A stretch of 64,000 bases of DNA from a virus. Position numbers and translations under genes: made by a program. Below, piece after piece: positions 34,601-46,000 of this stretch. The notes beneath the pieces are model-generated. The model did not search any database. It worked only from the letters and a program-made list of their open reading frames with translations, and had not been told where the DNA came from. Position 1 is the first letter of the stretch. The number at the start of each line of letters is the position of its first letter. Location of the stretch: positions 42,813 to 106,812 of IMG/VR virus record IMGVR_UViG_3300027836_000007; one strand, written 5' to 3'.

Positions 34601-36947
34601 TAGTGGTTGTAACAACTCCAGTTGTGTTTTGAACAGCACAACTTGTTGCCGTAATTCCATTTATTGTTTGATAGTTATTTGTAGGAGCACTGTTAGTTAA
34701 TACTGCTGTCAACAATGTGTCTTTTAAGTATATTAAACTTCCTGCAAAAACAGGAGATTGTTGTGTAGTACCAGTGCCAGTAAAACTTGTTAATGTTTTA
34801 AAGTATGCTTTTGTAGCAGTTATACTGTATAAATTACTGCCGTGTGTTAAGTCGAAAATAATTCCGTCAATTACAGTTCCAGTATCACGTTCTGCTTTAC
34901 TTTGTGTATAGTTAAATCTTGCTATAGAGGCTGTTCCATCACTAGGAGTAACTGAAAGAACTATGCCGTTTTGATATTCCGTGCTAACTGTAAATGTTGT
35001 ACTTGATGGAATAGTATTAACATAATATACAGTTCCGATAGTCACGCCACCAGTTGCGGCAGAAAATGTAATAGGCATGCCATAATACATGTTGGCAGTA
35101 GTTGTTTGACTGGTAGTACTTGAACCACCTACTATAAATGTACTTCCGCTTCCGCTTGTGCCAGTTACATTAAACGAATATTGATTTAAGATGAATTGAT
35201 TTACTTCTTTAATCATAAACTGTTTATTAATTTTCAATGCTTGCCCTGCATTGTAATTTAAATAACCTTCTTCAACTTGACGGCAAGCATATAATAAAGT
35301 TAACCATGGCTTGTCTAAAGTTAGACCTTGGCCGTTTCCGGCAGAATCTTTACCACTTGGAGCAACATATACAACGTTTTCAAGCTCGCCGTAGTATTTC
35401 CAAACTGGTTGGTCGCCGTCGACTCGCAATACCTGACCATCTGTACCGATTGGTAAGCGTACTGGGCCATCGGCTCCATAATATACCATGTCACCCTGGG
35501 TAGTTAATGCACCAGTGTCTGCTCCGCTGGCTAAAATATTCCAGAATGTTGAATTTGTATCGCTAAGAGGATCGTTAACACCTGTAGAACCAACGTGAGC
35601 ACTAATACAAATAAAGCTACTGTTTCCATAGTATACTGCATCTCCTGCAACATAAGTTATACCAGTTTTCCATGTTGCTGCATATCCAGATGCAACACTA
35701 ACTGTTGCAATAGGACCGGTTGCGCCGCCGCCTGAAATAGTTGCTACTTTAACAACTAAATCGTTACCTGGGCTCGAACCTCCTAGATTGCTACCTAAGA
35801 TTTTTAATGTATCATCAACTGTATAACCTGTTCCTGCTGTACTACCGATGACTGCTGAATAAGCAGTGCCAGTACGAGTTACAGTAAATGTTGGACTTCC
35901 ACTGCCTGTTGCTGTCACATTACTACTAGAAATATTTGTATAGTTTGTGTTAGCTGCAGAGTTCCAACGAATGCCAGAACTTAATTGTCCCCAACTTACG
36001 CTTGGAGGTTTTGAAGCTAAATTATCTTCTTTTGCTACGTAACTAAATGCTCCTAATGTTACAATGTTACCAATTTTGTAACTTGTACCGGTATCCCATT
36101 CGCCAGAATAATTTAATCCAGATGTAAATACTTTCCAATATAAAGTAGCTGTACTTGGTGTTTGAGGACTAGCAGATGTGCTGTTTTGTATTGCAGTATA
36201 TGAGTAGCCGCCGTATGTTACAACATCGCCAGTTTGATAATCATTAGTAGCACTCCAAGATCCTTCAAATTGGAATCCGTTAACAAATACAGCAAAATTT
36301 ACAGTGTCAATACTTGTACCCGTTGATGTATGGTATGCTGTACAAATCCATAGATCAGGACCAAATTTAACAACATCATTTAATTTGTAGCGTACACTAC
36401 TACCACTCCAATCACCTAGATAGGTAATACTTTGATTAAAGATGTCCCATTTGCTTAAATCATTTTCTAAGCCCGATGAAGCAGTTGAAGCTGACGTATG
36501 TTGAGTCTTACATACATAAGTGCTCCCACCGTAATAAATTAAATCACGAACTTTATATCGTGTACTTGTAGACCACGCACCTAGCCATTTAAATCCTGCA
36601 GAAAACAAGTCCCATTTGCTTTGATCATCTTCCAAAAATGCTTGGCTAGTATGCGCTGTTTTACAAATGTATACTGTTCCACCCCAAATGACAATATCTC
36701 CTAAATTATAATAGGTAGTTGCAGCCCAGTCATTGCGCCACGTTGTGCCATCAGCAATTAGATTCCACTTTGTAATTCCAACGCCGCCTGCTAAATCTGT
36801 AGCAAAAGCAGCCGACGAAGCGTGGCTAATTACACAAATGTAAGTTTTTCCACCGTTTGTAACAATGTCGTCAACAAGATAGTTGCGACTTGTTGTCCAT
36901 GTACCTTGGTACACAAACTTAATTCTACCTAATTTAAATTCTGCCAT
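25662..36947 (-). CDS. Giant modular tail fibre/adhesin, 3761 aa
   Basis: Very long virion adhesin. Domains seen: residues 1-~480, six or more tandem ~50-residue repeats with the pattern W-x-Y-x-GD-x-V-x-Y-GG-x-x-Y-x-C, like carbohydrate-binding module 5/12; ~525 onward, VYVAPSGKDSAGNG, the start of a parallel beta-helix of the pectin-lyase type; ~2265-2420, RNGSGLRNMTL through NGNSSYGTYGV, a conserved beta-helix core; ~2775-3270, repeats such as WASVAYGQGRFVA that look like propeller blades; ~3610, STDQDGNFNVGNLFGVQQ; and a C-terminal IVPTQKAIKSF. Several copies of a beta module with YYV and FTVST lie between these. The N-terminal EFKLGR is shared with the 3094-aa protein. It probably binds surface polysaccharides. 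Confidence 0.75.
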   Translation of the reverse strand: MAEFKLGRIKFVYQGTWTTSRNYLVDDIVTNGGKTYICVISHASSAAFATDLAGGVGITKWNLIADGTTWRNDWAATTYYNLGDIVIWGGTVYICKTAHTSQAFLEDDQSKWDLFSAGFKWLGAWSTSTRYKVRDLIYYGGSTYVCKTQHTSASTASSGLENDLSKWDIFNQSITYLGDWSGSSVRYKLNDVVKFGPDLWICTAYHTSTGTSIDTVNFAVFVNGFQFEGSWSATNDYQTGDVVTYGGYSYTAIQNSTSASPQTPSTATLYWKVFTSGLNYSGEWDTGTSYKIGNIVTLGAFSYVAKEDNLASKPPSVSWGQLSSGIRWNSAANTNYTNISSSNVTATGSGSPTFTVTRTGTAYSAVIGSTAGTGYTVDDTLKILGSNLGGSSPGNDLVVKVATISGGGATGPIATVSVASGYAATWKTGITYVAGDAVYYGNSSFICISAHVGSTGVNDPLSDTNSTFWNILASGADTGALTTQGDMVYYGADGPVRLPIGTDGQVLRVDGDQPVWKYYGELENVVYVAPSGKDSAGNGQGLTLDKPWLTLLYACRQVEEGYLNYNAGQALKINKQFMIKEVNQFILNQYSFNVTGTSGSGSTFIVGGSSTTSQTTTANMYYGMPITFSAATGGVTIGTVYYVNTIPSSTTFTVSTEYQNGIVLSVTPSDGTASIARFNYTQSKAERDTGTVIDGIIFDLTHGSNLYSITATKAYFKTLTSFTGTGTTQQSPVFAGSLIYLKDTLLTAVLTNSAPTNNYQTINGITATSCAVQNTTGVVTTTIETSALTTSQNLLNIITSSLVNKSYGNIPQLSRPHATIYLKTGTYNEYGPIVVPIDTAVVGDELRSTIVQVAPAQPYLGTDKPKTTSAIRRIQQLIPAIVNNVPVRTTTGVTATQKYINGSAQTLATTTQSIVTNVETLQNILTNGLTALPGYALATVTTSTASYTVSGAGSQTLSTPTGFGTSLTNTAYSVTGLGVAGYTGNVTGATTGYNSAVTNISANVLFLQREIAAYLETYTGGGFSWSALSAGQQSQTLRDIAFLLQSVMYDLTYGGNTQSQIDGLAYWSLTNNTLTSAAIIAGTTAALTRVESIIPYIVNGTTSGWTPSANNNGTQVLSVVGPFANAALYAQALVKNVINWINGTNTPASGGSLSTGAGLASTVLPALSWQSAANLAAYTDIQSRRAYIQTQIRTFVSVQYPSVVDDLALTYRDAGTIIDALSYDMLLGTNYFSIVAGRAFYRANVSAQRLIAGKQLQATRDSIDSISYVLGSISANLGTLPATVGDRGNLPAVNLVVNNTKIIQDMFSAGGVITGPVNPNYPNGLPYEPAISMPTVTGYNTTFLPGYGDAVALIKANYQFIKDEIVAYLNTDLTLTGPEAWVNYSPTYQAETKRDLGFILDAVCYDMTYGCNTQSLIVGSSYYSLNTPQLFAPYLNGVLRALGRLETIIGEIVLKTAITRSSGNTTTQYTTGTAGSVAAAAFAANRVGNVVTWIYQGNFAESGATFTGTISGNTLTASSVTGGIQPGEIVTGGTVASGTYIGTQLTGSTYGGAGTYSLLGPSQTATATGSTNIFTPVTSGAYALATTANRASYDAIQARAAEIANDAQSWVTRFYQNESPILVLTNRDAGYVVSAMAYDVLFGSNFQSIQAGRSYNRLVPSVATLHTSLADSTYGALGFIGERVKIIASNGSVIQTQTVVDEMIAQIFGQPTTTATFNGTITGTQLVVNSSVTGTIAVGMQLSGTGIAVGTSIVSGSGTNWLLNYNQSVSSTTTSIISATTSIILNGNTYNDVLTAGTTSGFVPGLVITITGPKINSLEAGTYYIKQVLSSTQFTVSTTYLGPVFSITQTATGAMTAVVYGIYGGLGLNTDITASGPTIPVTTVTTSTNLITVSSNKGMLVDMPITFTGLPANITTTATTISSSSITLGDTVASLGVVVGQKVWFTGFTPQATTTQSSIISNQVYYVNTASASAITIATTFGGTALTLTDATGLALTANFNAAGGLVNGAQYWINSVTAGTYPAAGTTITVTESYKSGTAFAITNTVGSLTATCTAGMPTNQGINDKITNGTIQPWNNAFGTYEKATGYNNTLTTINGAELIRANKTFLATEAVEYVRSVFGGTVTTTNSNGTITCSAPHCFDVGDPVVFDTPIIPPSLSAVAFDTAIEIGTVYWVLSTPSASTFTITTTPPGKGIQVVKMLTGATGSMSVVYYIRTAQAIRDAVYHIDGLVYDLGITGNYASTRSARLYNTAQAGAQTTDLFHLRNGSGLRNMTLNGMTGAMSLPNALGTRRPTAGSYSSLDAGFGPNDANAWISFRSPYTQNLTLFGAGCSGMKIDAALHNGGNKSIVANDYTTIISDGFGVWCTGSGALTELVSVFAYYSYAGYMAEYGGRIRATNGNSSYGTYGVIAEGIDSYEAPIVGRLNNRGNPAYVTNVVTDSTDKILRLEFQNAGNHYTNALPTLNGSGYNIVPIHDEFRDSAVFETRLVDLDNGQGIGGSNYLTAANVAQVGAVGSVNIANSDIQLSSAYIGMRIQIIGGTGVGQFANIIGYRQADKFTNIIRPSFATLTITTNNTTVFTVASTATMYVGQPIYMGAAIAGLSLLDGGYLPTVYFVSVTSFTSTTFRLATTLVNALAGTDITLTATSATPAVMPSSLIVGSVLTVGTLSSGVIYPGMRLTGGSILPNTYISSNISGSGAGSTWRVSVSQNLASTTLTGTVSVPVYEAGWDHVVPGQTVNAILDATSAYVIEPALSYTGPGYDKVAVTMTAAATTTWASVAYGQGRFVATSNETGVASTAYTTDGTTWSAGGALPTDASSKWSSLVYGGGQAANATAVVGGLNGSGAIFQAVLGTGNTAGQIISVTVIDGGYNYSTPPTIVITDATGAGATATARVLNGQIKAVDMIITGSIYTAPIITAVTSGVSSITATTWGSGYYAVPVVTIDSPFTATGWSSGGAVTAGNYYSAVDTTISPNETNFYLASGSGTTFSSTKPTFTNSIYGKSGWGAPGVFSTGYGTDVTLTYVGTQAVATANTNTNAAGYGVTSYTVSHAGYGYTTTPAVTVRDPNAAFMAISTATDSSAYSTDQGTTWTATVSTTGKTNLKSLAYGNNLYIAVGGTTSAVAVSYYPGTVSSLTSTTWTDQSTNITTSGQGYSAVAYGAGVFCAIGGTSSTISSFTAADPTKWYAGAALSNKTWASIAYGNGRFVALASDGTINYTTDWQPNAWTITPSNVANNTWVVTANNPLFANGITTWSKISYGQGLFVAIATSSQAVATSPDGVNWTYYATGMPSSSNWLGLAFGNPNNATLGAVPTWVSVSNTSGKIAARIYTGATPSARARVVNNQVSEIRMVEPGSGFPRGNVVSTSTASGGTITVDNIINLTANQPIVFNSTAHNSPGGISPGTYYFVKGTPTANTFQISATAGGTVIALTAATISGMTYFAGPTITQTDPNKVNTAPLVGRIGNGALGNPSFNHRGITNTTATASYAGDGYADLYQVGTFVNISGLFEIPKAGCNVVFYSITGTQRWYKLVQVTNILGIPGNYSATFQINPGISTLLAPAHDDKVTTNLLYSNVRLTGHDFLYIGTGGFSATNYPYVDPTKAVAANQQLFVGGGRVFFTSTDQDGNFNVGNLFGVQQSTGTATLNASAFNLSGLQSLTLGSVSLGVGSATITQFSTDPYFTANSDSIVPTQKAIKSFITAQIGGGQSSLNVNTITSGQIYIAGNTISNTNGTQILVTSKMNFVGGIDGAPVALIFFGQR

Positions 36948-36967
36948 TTTATATCATCCTCTGATAG

Positions 36968-36975
36968 TATTTATC
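36968..36975 (-). promoter_or_regulatory. Late-promoter-like box before the 3761-aa fibre
   Basis: The minus strand reads GATAAATA followed by C, 21 nt before the ATG. An SD (GAGGAT) lies between. It fits the late-promoter-like boxes seen at 4632-4653 and elsewhere in the window. Confidence 0.4.
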
Positions 36976-37002
36976 TTTGTTGTATCTTAAGGTTTTCAAA
37001 CG

Positions 37003-40000
37003 TTATCTCTCACGTCGCTGCATAAACATTTTAAATGCTGGGATTGCGCCGTCTGGAATCTTAGTAAGAGTAGTTTTATTTTCCATTCTAATTCCTGAGC
37101 CAGGTAATCCAGGTATTACTGTTGAACTCATGAAGTATGGGCCGCCAACAAATACTGTTCCTGCAATAAAACTACCGGTAAATGTGTTTGCGCCACCTTG
37201 ACTTAAACGTCCTGTTAAGAAAGATTTAACTGCTCGCTGTGTTGGAACAATAGTATCTAAATTAGCTGCAAATGTATTATCTGTACTAAACTGATTAACT
37301 ACAACACTTGCACTTCCAACAGCAATGCCGCCTAAACTTAGTGTTTCTAATCCCGATAATCCAAATTGTGTTGCACTAAGCGTAACTGTACCTGTTGCCT
37401 GTTGTACTCCAAATAATCCACCTACAGTAAAATTACCGTTTTCGTCTGTGCTGGTATAGAATACACGGCCCTGATTTGTTTCAACTGCCTGTTGATTTAC
37501 TCGAGCTGCTTCGCTATCAGTAAACGGATAGTTAGCTCGTTGTTTATTACCGGTGCCTACTAGTAAAAAGTCATGGTTGGTTACACGACACTGACTATAA
37601 AACTGACGTAGCAGTATAGTTGCGCCGTTATCTGGACTTAGCGCCGTTGACATCTCTGGAGATACTTGCACTGTAGCTTCAATAAACGGAGCAGTTGACC
37701 CAAACACTGCCGATGCATTGGTAATTTTATAAATTTGAGGATTGCCTGCAATTGACAAGCTACTGCCTACTAACGGAACTGATACTAAGTTTTTAAGAAT
37801 TAAATTTAGTCCAACTTGGTAAGTGTCTGCATATCCGTTACCAGTAATAGTTACTACAGTAGATGTTGTGTTGTACCCTGTTCCTCTATTGATGAATGTT
37901 GGATTCGCTAGTGTGCCGTTAGAAATTCTAGGAACTAATAGTACTGGCACAGATACGTTGTAGTCTACAAGATTAACAGCCGGTGTTATTGAATAATTTG
38001 ATCCTGGCTCCCATACTGAGACTGAACTAATTACACCACCATCAACCGCTGCTCTGCCTTGTGCTCTAGCTCCTTCGTAAATTGCGGTTGCATTCCCAAC
38101 AGAATCTCCAGTTCCTGTCAATGTTGCAAACACACCAATATTATCACTGGTGAAACCAAATGCTATAGCACTAATACTACCGTATGTTAATGTTCGAGAT
38201 TTCCAATATACTCCATGTTCACTAACCCATGCAGCGGTACTGTCTGAATTTACAGCAACAAACACACCTTGGCCGTATCTTATACTAGTAGCAGACATGT
38301 AATTATTCGATTGTGTCCAATTAACCGCATCAAAGCTAAGTGCAGAACGTAAGCCAGCACCGGATTGTGTAGCTATAAATCTACCAGCACCAAATGCTAC
38401 ATCAGTATATACTGGTGCTCCAACTTCAAATTCTAAACCAAATACAGTACCAGCACTAGTGGATATTGGATTAGTTCCCTGGATAGCGTTAATATAAGTA
38501 GTTGCCAGTGTGAACGACGATTTTCCATTAGTTGCACTAATATAGTATGTTCCGTTTGTTACGGCACCTTGTCCGCCGGTTACAGACAATGCTCCGGATA
38601 TTTTTATACTTTGCCCAATTATTAATTGAGTGTCGGTTATAGTTGTGCAATTAAACTGACCAGCGCCGCCGATAATTGTAACGCCACTGAGTGTTAAATC
38701 ACTTGTTGGTAATGTAGATGCGTTCCATGTCACTCCATTAGTGCTCCAGCTGGTTTGGCCGTTGCTGTTGACTGCAAGGAACACGCCACTACCATAAGTC
38801 AATCCAACCCAATCCCCAATAGAACTAGTAATAGCAGTACTATTGTTAAAATCGTCAAGATGCATTAATAACATAGTATTTGCATCTGAATCAAATTGCG
38901 GGCCGGATGGTGTGAATGCTGTTGTATATCTACTTACACCTCTGGTAACTCGTACTTCGTCAATATATCCAGTAGCTATATTTCCTCCTGTGAATGATGC
39001 TCCTATTCTTATTGGTCTAGCTACATACACATTAGAATCTGTATAAGTTGTAGGAGTCAATATTCCGTTAACGAACAATCTAGTTACACCGCTAGTTCTT
39101 GACACAGCTACATGCGAGAATGCACCTGGCAAAAGAGTCGAGCTAGATGTGATCTGATAAGCATTGTTGACAAATAATCTTATATTTCCAGATGTATCCA
39201 TTTCTAAATAAATTGCTGCTTCGTTAGCAATACTTCGTTGATCAATTAGTACCTGTTGTGTGCCTAATGATGCTGGTCTCCAAAAGAATTCAATAGTAAA
39301 ATCTTCATTGTTATACGCAAATTTTTCATCGCTGGCCACAGTAATATAACTTGAGCCGTCTAAGTATAAGCTAGAAATACCAGTTCTATATTGTGCTGTA
39401 CTTATTACCGGTGCGCCTGTTAATGTTATATCAGTACTGCTTGATAAACTACTTGCATTCCAAGTTAAGCCTTGATTAGTCGAATATGCAGCTCGAGTAT
39501 TATCGCTACTGATGGCTACAAAAGTTCCGTTACCATAAACAATCGAGCTCCAAGTAGAAGTTGTCGGTAGTTGACTAGTTCTCCATCCTAATCCGTTAGA
39601 TGCAGAATATGCTACTAAAGAATCACCTAGTACAACCCAATAACAATTTCCGTATGCAACATTAGTCCACACACCCGATGGTAGTGTCAATTCTGTCCAT
39701 TCTACTCCATCCGTTGATACTGCTCCAACAGTACCTGTAGTTGGTATTGCCATAAAATAATTATCACCGTAGGCAATATGGTTAAATGATCCGGTAAGTA
39801 ATGGGGTTTCTACAGTACCGGATACTTGGCTGTATGGTGGAAGATCGTACACTGTTCTAGGTTCAATAAAATATGCACTAGTAGAATCGAGTGAAATTGC
39901 AGGAGGAGTGCCTTGATTAATGTTATCCCAACCACTTGCTGCCATTTGCATATTACCTACGCCAGACGTCAAGGTTAACGGAGTTCCTGCTTTTGAAGTG

Positions 40001-43000
40001 CTGATTGATATACTTGGGGTTGCTGGATTTGATATATCTATTGCTGTTATATAGTAAACAGTGTAAGAATTAACTCCTCCAAACAAGCTAGTAGAGAAGG
40101 TACCGTTCATAGTGCTAGGATTACCTACGCTGTGCGTAATATTTAATCTAGTACCAGTACTTGTTAATGTCATTGATCCTGTGCCTGCACCTAATGATAA
40201 CGGTTCGGGGCAAGTTCTAGCCTGTATCAAACCATCTTCATCAGTTAAACCAAAAGTATTTGTTTTATCTGAACTAATTGTAATTTGTTTTGATACTACA
40301 TTAATAGTTAAAATATAATATACTGTTTCAGGAACAATATTACCAAATGTTTGTCCAAGTCGTATTCCGCTGAATATGATCGGTTGTCCTACAACAAAAC
40401 CAGTTACTGATTCTAATGTAACTACGTTCGTACCAAAGGTAGTGTTAGTTGCCGTTGTTCTAATAATACTTTCTGTAATATTAAAACTAGTACCATCGAC
40501 AATCTTACTAATGTAATAAGTTACACCCGGTGAAATGGCCGCATCAAAAATTGTTCCGCTGAACACTACTGGGTTCATAGGAATCAAACTTGTTGTTGTA
40601 ACAACTATAGTGTTTGTTGATCCGCCAATTGTCGAAGTCGATGTCAACGTTACCTTGATTGTGGAAATTGTAAAGTTATTTGCATCAATGATATCATTAA
40701 TAAAATAATTTGTTCCTAATATAATTCCGCCCAGTGATACTCCGGTAAATTGAATATTAATATTTGGCACCATGTTTGCTGTTGATGCTGATATAAGGTT
40801 AGAGTATCTTGGATAAGTCATGGTCATAGTTACTGCATTGCTTACCGGTACATTGGTTAACTGTATAGCATTGCCTGATATTGTTGTTGATATTTGTATA
40901 AGATCATTTACATAATCGATATCAACAATATAATATTCAAAACCTGTTGTAATATTAAAACCCGTGCCTGTAAATGTAACTGGCATGTTTAGGAAAAGAC
41001 TATCCGTAGGTATTGAAATAGTATTGGTTGTTCCGCCAACAGTTGCGGTAGCAACAACAGTATCAACCGAAGTTGATGTTGCAGTTGTTGTATAATATGT
41101 TGGAACAAATTGTACTGCTTGATTAACATACCAAGAACTTAACTCAGTTCCGTTAGGCAAGGCTAGTCTATTAAGTGCTGGAGTTGCATTAAACGTTGAT
41201 GTTACTATAGTTACTGGATCAACACTTTCTTTAAGCACTAATGCGGTTTTTCCATCAATTCCGTTTGCATCAGTTGTTGCTAAATTGTTGTAATATGAAA
41301 TAAATCCATATTGTCCGGCACCAGTACCGCCATTAACAAACACACGCATGCCTAAGTAGTTAAAAATTCCTTGATCAGTACCTGCAAGTTTAATAGTATT
41401 TGGACTTCCTTCTTGAGCAGTATTTAAACTAGTTGCATACCCTGCGCCACCAGTGCTGCCATTAGAGTCTGTGGTAATTCTAGAATTAAAAACAGCCTGA
41501 CTACGAATTTCGTCGCCCGATAAAAGAGCGTTGGAGCCGGCTCCAACTACTTGGAAATTTGCGTATGCACTAAATCTATTAATAGTTGTTTCAAGATAAA
41601 AATTTGGAGCAAACGTTGATTCTGATATTTCTAACTGGGCACCGTAAATTATAGAATATGTATTGGCAATTGGTGAGTGTGCGCTTTGCGGGAAGAATTT
41701 ATAAGTTACTGTGTTATTAACGCCAGTTGAATCACTTATTGACATCCACACACGGTACCAGCCAGTTGCTAACGTTTTTTGTGCGCCGTATTGAGTCGGT
41801 GCCGTGCCGCCGTTTGCCGAACTTAAAATACTAGTTCCGCTGTATGGAGTTACTGTATTACTAGTGACGTTGTAGTTGATACCGCTAGTTACAGTAGTTG
41901 TTCCAGAAAATACAGCTTGTATATCAACACTTGATGATGTGCCGGCGAACACATACATGCTTAATGTATATCCTTGATTAGTTCCGGTTGGCACTGTACC
42001 AGACGTTGAAGCAATTGTTGAAATTCCAGTTCCGGCTAAATCGCCAACAACTATTGTTAGATCATTAACAATGTTTTTTCCACCAAGCAGGGCTCCACTA
42101 ATTTTAATGGTATTACCAGATTGATACAATGATCCTGCAATATTTACTGTCACTACGTACCCTGCAGGCGCAATAGTAACATTAAATGTTGCGCCGTCGC
42201 CTGAAGCACCGTCTTGTGTTACACCTGCTAAATTAGTATAGGTATATCCAGCCGGATTAATGCTTACTGATTGTTGAATATATCCAGTTCCAGGTGTGTT
42301 TGTCGAACCAGTAAGTAACCACCCTTCAGTGTAACCGTTAGGAGCAATGTTATTTTTAGTAAATGCAACGTTACTATCGCTAGTCCAAGTAGTAAGGAAA
42401 TCGTTACTCCAATTTAACATATTAGTTGTAGACAAATTATATGCTGAGCCGGCATTGGTATAATTTAATTTTAATACTTGGTCTGTAGTACCAAAAGCAC
42501 TTTGAACGTTGGCTTGAACTTGCTGTGATTGATTATTCACAACACCTGTTAACGGAACTTCTGTTGGGTCAAACCCTTCGCCAATGATGCCAAATGTGCC
42601 GTATGAACTGTTACCGTTAGCTGAACGAATTCTACCGCCATCTTCTGACAAATAGCCTGCATAGCAGTAGTATGAGAATACTGAAATTGCTTCTGTAATC
42701 GCGCCTGGACCTCTACACCATAAGCCAATGCCATCACTTAGTACCATGGTATAGTCGTTTGATACAATCGACTTACTTCCGCCGTTGTGCAAGTATCCAT
42801 CAATCTTTATACCAGCACACCCTTCACCAAACACTGTAATATTTTGAACATATGGGCTTCGACGGGATATCCAAACAGTAGAATCGTTTGGACCGTTTCC
42901 TGGATCTAAGCTGGTATATGCTCCGCCAGTTGTTCTTGCAGTACCAAATTGATTATCTGCTGATACTGTGCCTTTTAACCCAAAGAATGACACGTTACGC

Positions 43001-46000
43001 ATGCCTGAACCGTTACGCATGTAGAACATGTCTTTTAGACAATCACCGGCGTACACTGTCATATTACCAGAACCACTAGTAAATTCTACTAGATTGCCGC
43101 TGGCAGTAAATGTTTGAAGTATTCCAGTTAAAGTTGCATTTGAAGGTTCATAGTAATACACACTGAGAATGTTATCAAATTCTACAGTGCTTAAAGTAAT
43201 TGTGGCAATACTATTAGCCTCTTGAGAAAATGCCGATACAACAGTATTTGCTGGTATTCCAGGGCCTGTTATTTTCATGCCAACTGATAACTTGGTAATA
43301 CTAGTTACATTTGATAGTATGTTGCTGTTAGTTGTTGTACTACCTTTAAATGTAAATGTTGGAGCATCGTTAATTTTTAATGTTGTGCTAGTAATACTGC
43401 TACCTACAACATAGTATGTTTGGCCAGATACAACGCCTCCAAACGTTGTACTTGCATTGTTCACAAACGGGCTGATAAATTGTAAAGGCATTTGATCAGT
43501 CAGCCCAGCAGTACTATTAACAACCATGGTGTTTGATAATGTCCCGTTGCCTGCTGAAAAAGTTTCTTTACAATATAAAGTAATATTAGTAGCTGGTTGG
43601 ATTACAGCACTACGCAATTCGTCTCCAACAACTGCTACGTTTTCTGGAACAATTATTGGAAGAAACTCGTTATACGTACCTGTTTTAACATAGATAGTTG
43701 CAGATATACCTGTATTTGCAGCAGGAAGTAAGTAAGTGTTTTTATTAGATAATGCTGTTAGAATAATATCCATTAAACTTGTAATGTTGGCAGTCGTTAA
43801 TGGTTCTGCTACAAGATCAGTATCGATATATTGATTAACAATGCTGGTAACGGGTACATTATTCAATGTTTGATAGCTAATTAATGCTACATTTTCTACA
43901 ACGCTGGTCATTAAAGTTAGTAAGTAGTCAAGAGCCGGAACATAATATACAACAGATGATTCAACTAAACTGTTTATAAGTTGCGTCTTACTTCCAACAA
44001 AGAAAAACGACAGAGCCGCGGCAACTGATTGACTGTTTCCGCCACGTTTTAAATCATATATAACTGCATCAATAATTTGTGCGGCATCGCGCTGTGCCTT
44101 ATAGGCACTCCATAAACTGTCTGGGTCGAATGGACTAATACTTTCACTCATCTGATAAAGCATCCATTCGTACATTTCTGCAACTAGGTAGGCTTGGTTT
44201 GCTTCTAATAATGTTACAGCATTTTTAAAATAAAATCCTTGATTGATAGTGTCGCAGGCATACTTAATAGTTTTCCAAGGTTGATCCCAGTCAACGCCAT
44301 AATGTGCAGCATCTACTCCAATATTATTGTCAACATAGTATACTGCCGCTATTACATTCAACTTTCTCCAGTTGGGAAGATCGCCTGATACACCTAATAT
44401 GTAAGTATCAATTTCAGTAGTACTGGTAATTGGCAACGTTGACGGTTTATTGTCTTTGAATGTTCTTAGATCTCCTTGAACATTTAAAGAGTTATTAGGA
44501 TCGTGTGCAATTAATACAATCCAATACACAGAAGTAGTATCAGTATCAGGTCTGTAATTTCCTGTGTGATTGTTTATACAAACATACGTTACGTTATTCC
44601 ATTTAACTATATCTCCAACTGCATACGACGCACTCGGGATCCAACGATTGCTCCATTTTTTGCCTGGGATTACTAATGCCCAATATTCTGAGTTTACTCC
44701 TCTGAATGTAATTGGCGAGCCTTGAGTGATAGTGTCGTCTGTATGTTTTGATAATTGAATTGCGTACAGTGTTCCTGTAATAAGTGACGATGCTACAACT
44801 TGATCGGTACTTATCTTCCACGATGTTCCAGAGCCAGATACAATATATACATTACCACTAAAACCTGAAACTATCATTCCAACTGCAAATGTTCCTGTAA
44901 TAGTGCCGGCAAGTGTTAAAATATTTCTATTAGATGGGCTTATTGTAGTTGTACCTGATCCGTATACTCCCGGATCAGTAGTATAACTTACAGTAATACT
45001 GGTAGTAGAACTATCTGTACATGTAACCGATCCGTTATAAGATACATTACTATTTCCAGCTATAGTATATTGTGTATTAATTTCTGGAGCAATTGCCTGT
45101 GAAGGAATTGCAAAAGTAACTAAAAACAGTAATGAATTAGAAGTATCTTTACTAGTAAAAGAGCTAATGGTAATTGGTACTGATGCCGTAACAGTTGCGG
45201 CAGTTGCTGATGCCGTTGATGTGGTGATTGTTGAAACTGTTTGTCCGCTAGTGAGTCCAAGTCCAGATGCTATATTACCAACAGCTATGCCGGCTACAGA
45301 AGTAAGATTTATAATACTACTCGAGGTGCTAGTTGTATAAGACGATACAACTGCACTAGAATTTGGATCCTGTGCTGTATTATTTGTAACTGCTTCATAT
45401 AATACACCGTTGCGAGATACTAAATCACCTGGTGCATAACTCGATCCACCACTCCACATATTTTTTACAGTGTATCCAATGTTAAATAATCCCCAATCAG
45501 TTGTACTAGTATTTGGATCGTTATTTAAATTGTTTGCTGTTTTACTAATATATGCATCACCGCCATACACAACGGTATCGCCGAGTTGATAAGTAGTTCC
45601 TGGTGACCATATTAGGTCAAACATCTGTCCTGGAATCCATAATGTAAAATTATTTGTATCAAATGTAGCAATTGATGTATGATATTGAGTACAAATATAA
45701 ATGTTTGAATCTAGTTTGACTAAATCGTTTAATTTATATCTATAATTAGATTGCCAGTCGCCTAAATACACGTTGCCAGAATAATAAACAGTCCAACTGG
45801 CCTGATTAGCTTCTAATCCAAGTGTAGTGCTAGCGGAACTAACATGATTTGCAATACACTTGTAGACAATTCCACCCCAACGAACAACATCGTTTAATCC
45901 GTATACTGTGTTAGGAGTCCAGTCTGTTTTCCAACCGTCAAATTCTGTATATACGGCCCAGTTTGCTACGTCAGCTGCAAACGTAGTACTTGTGTGTGCA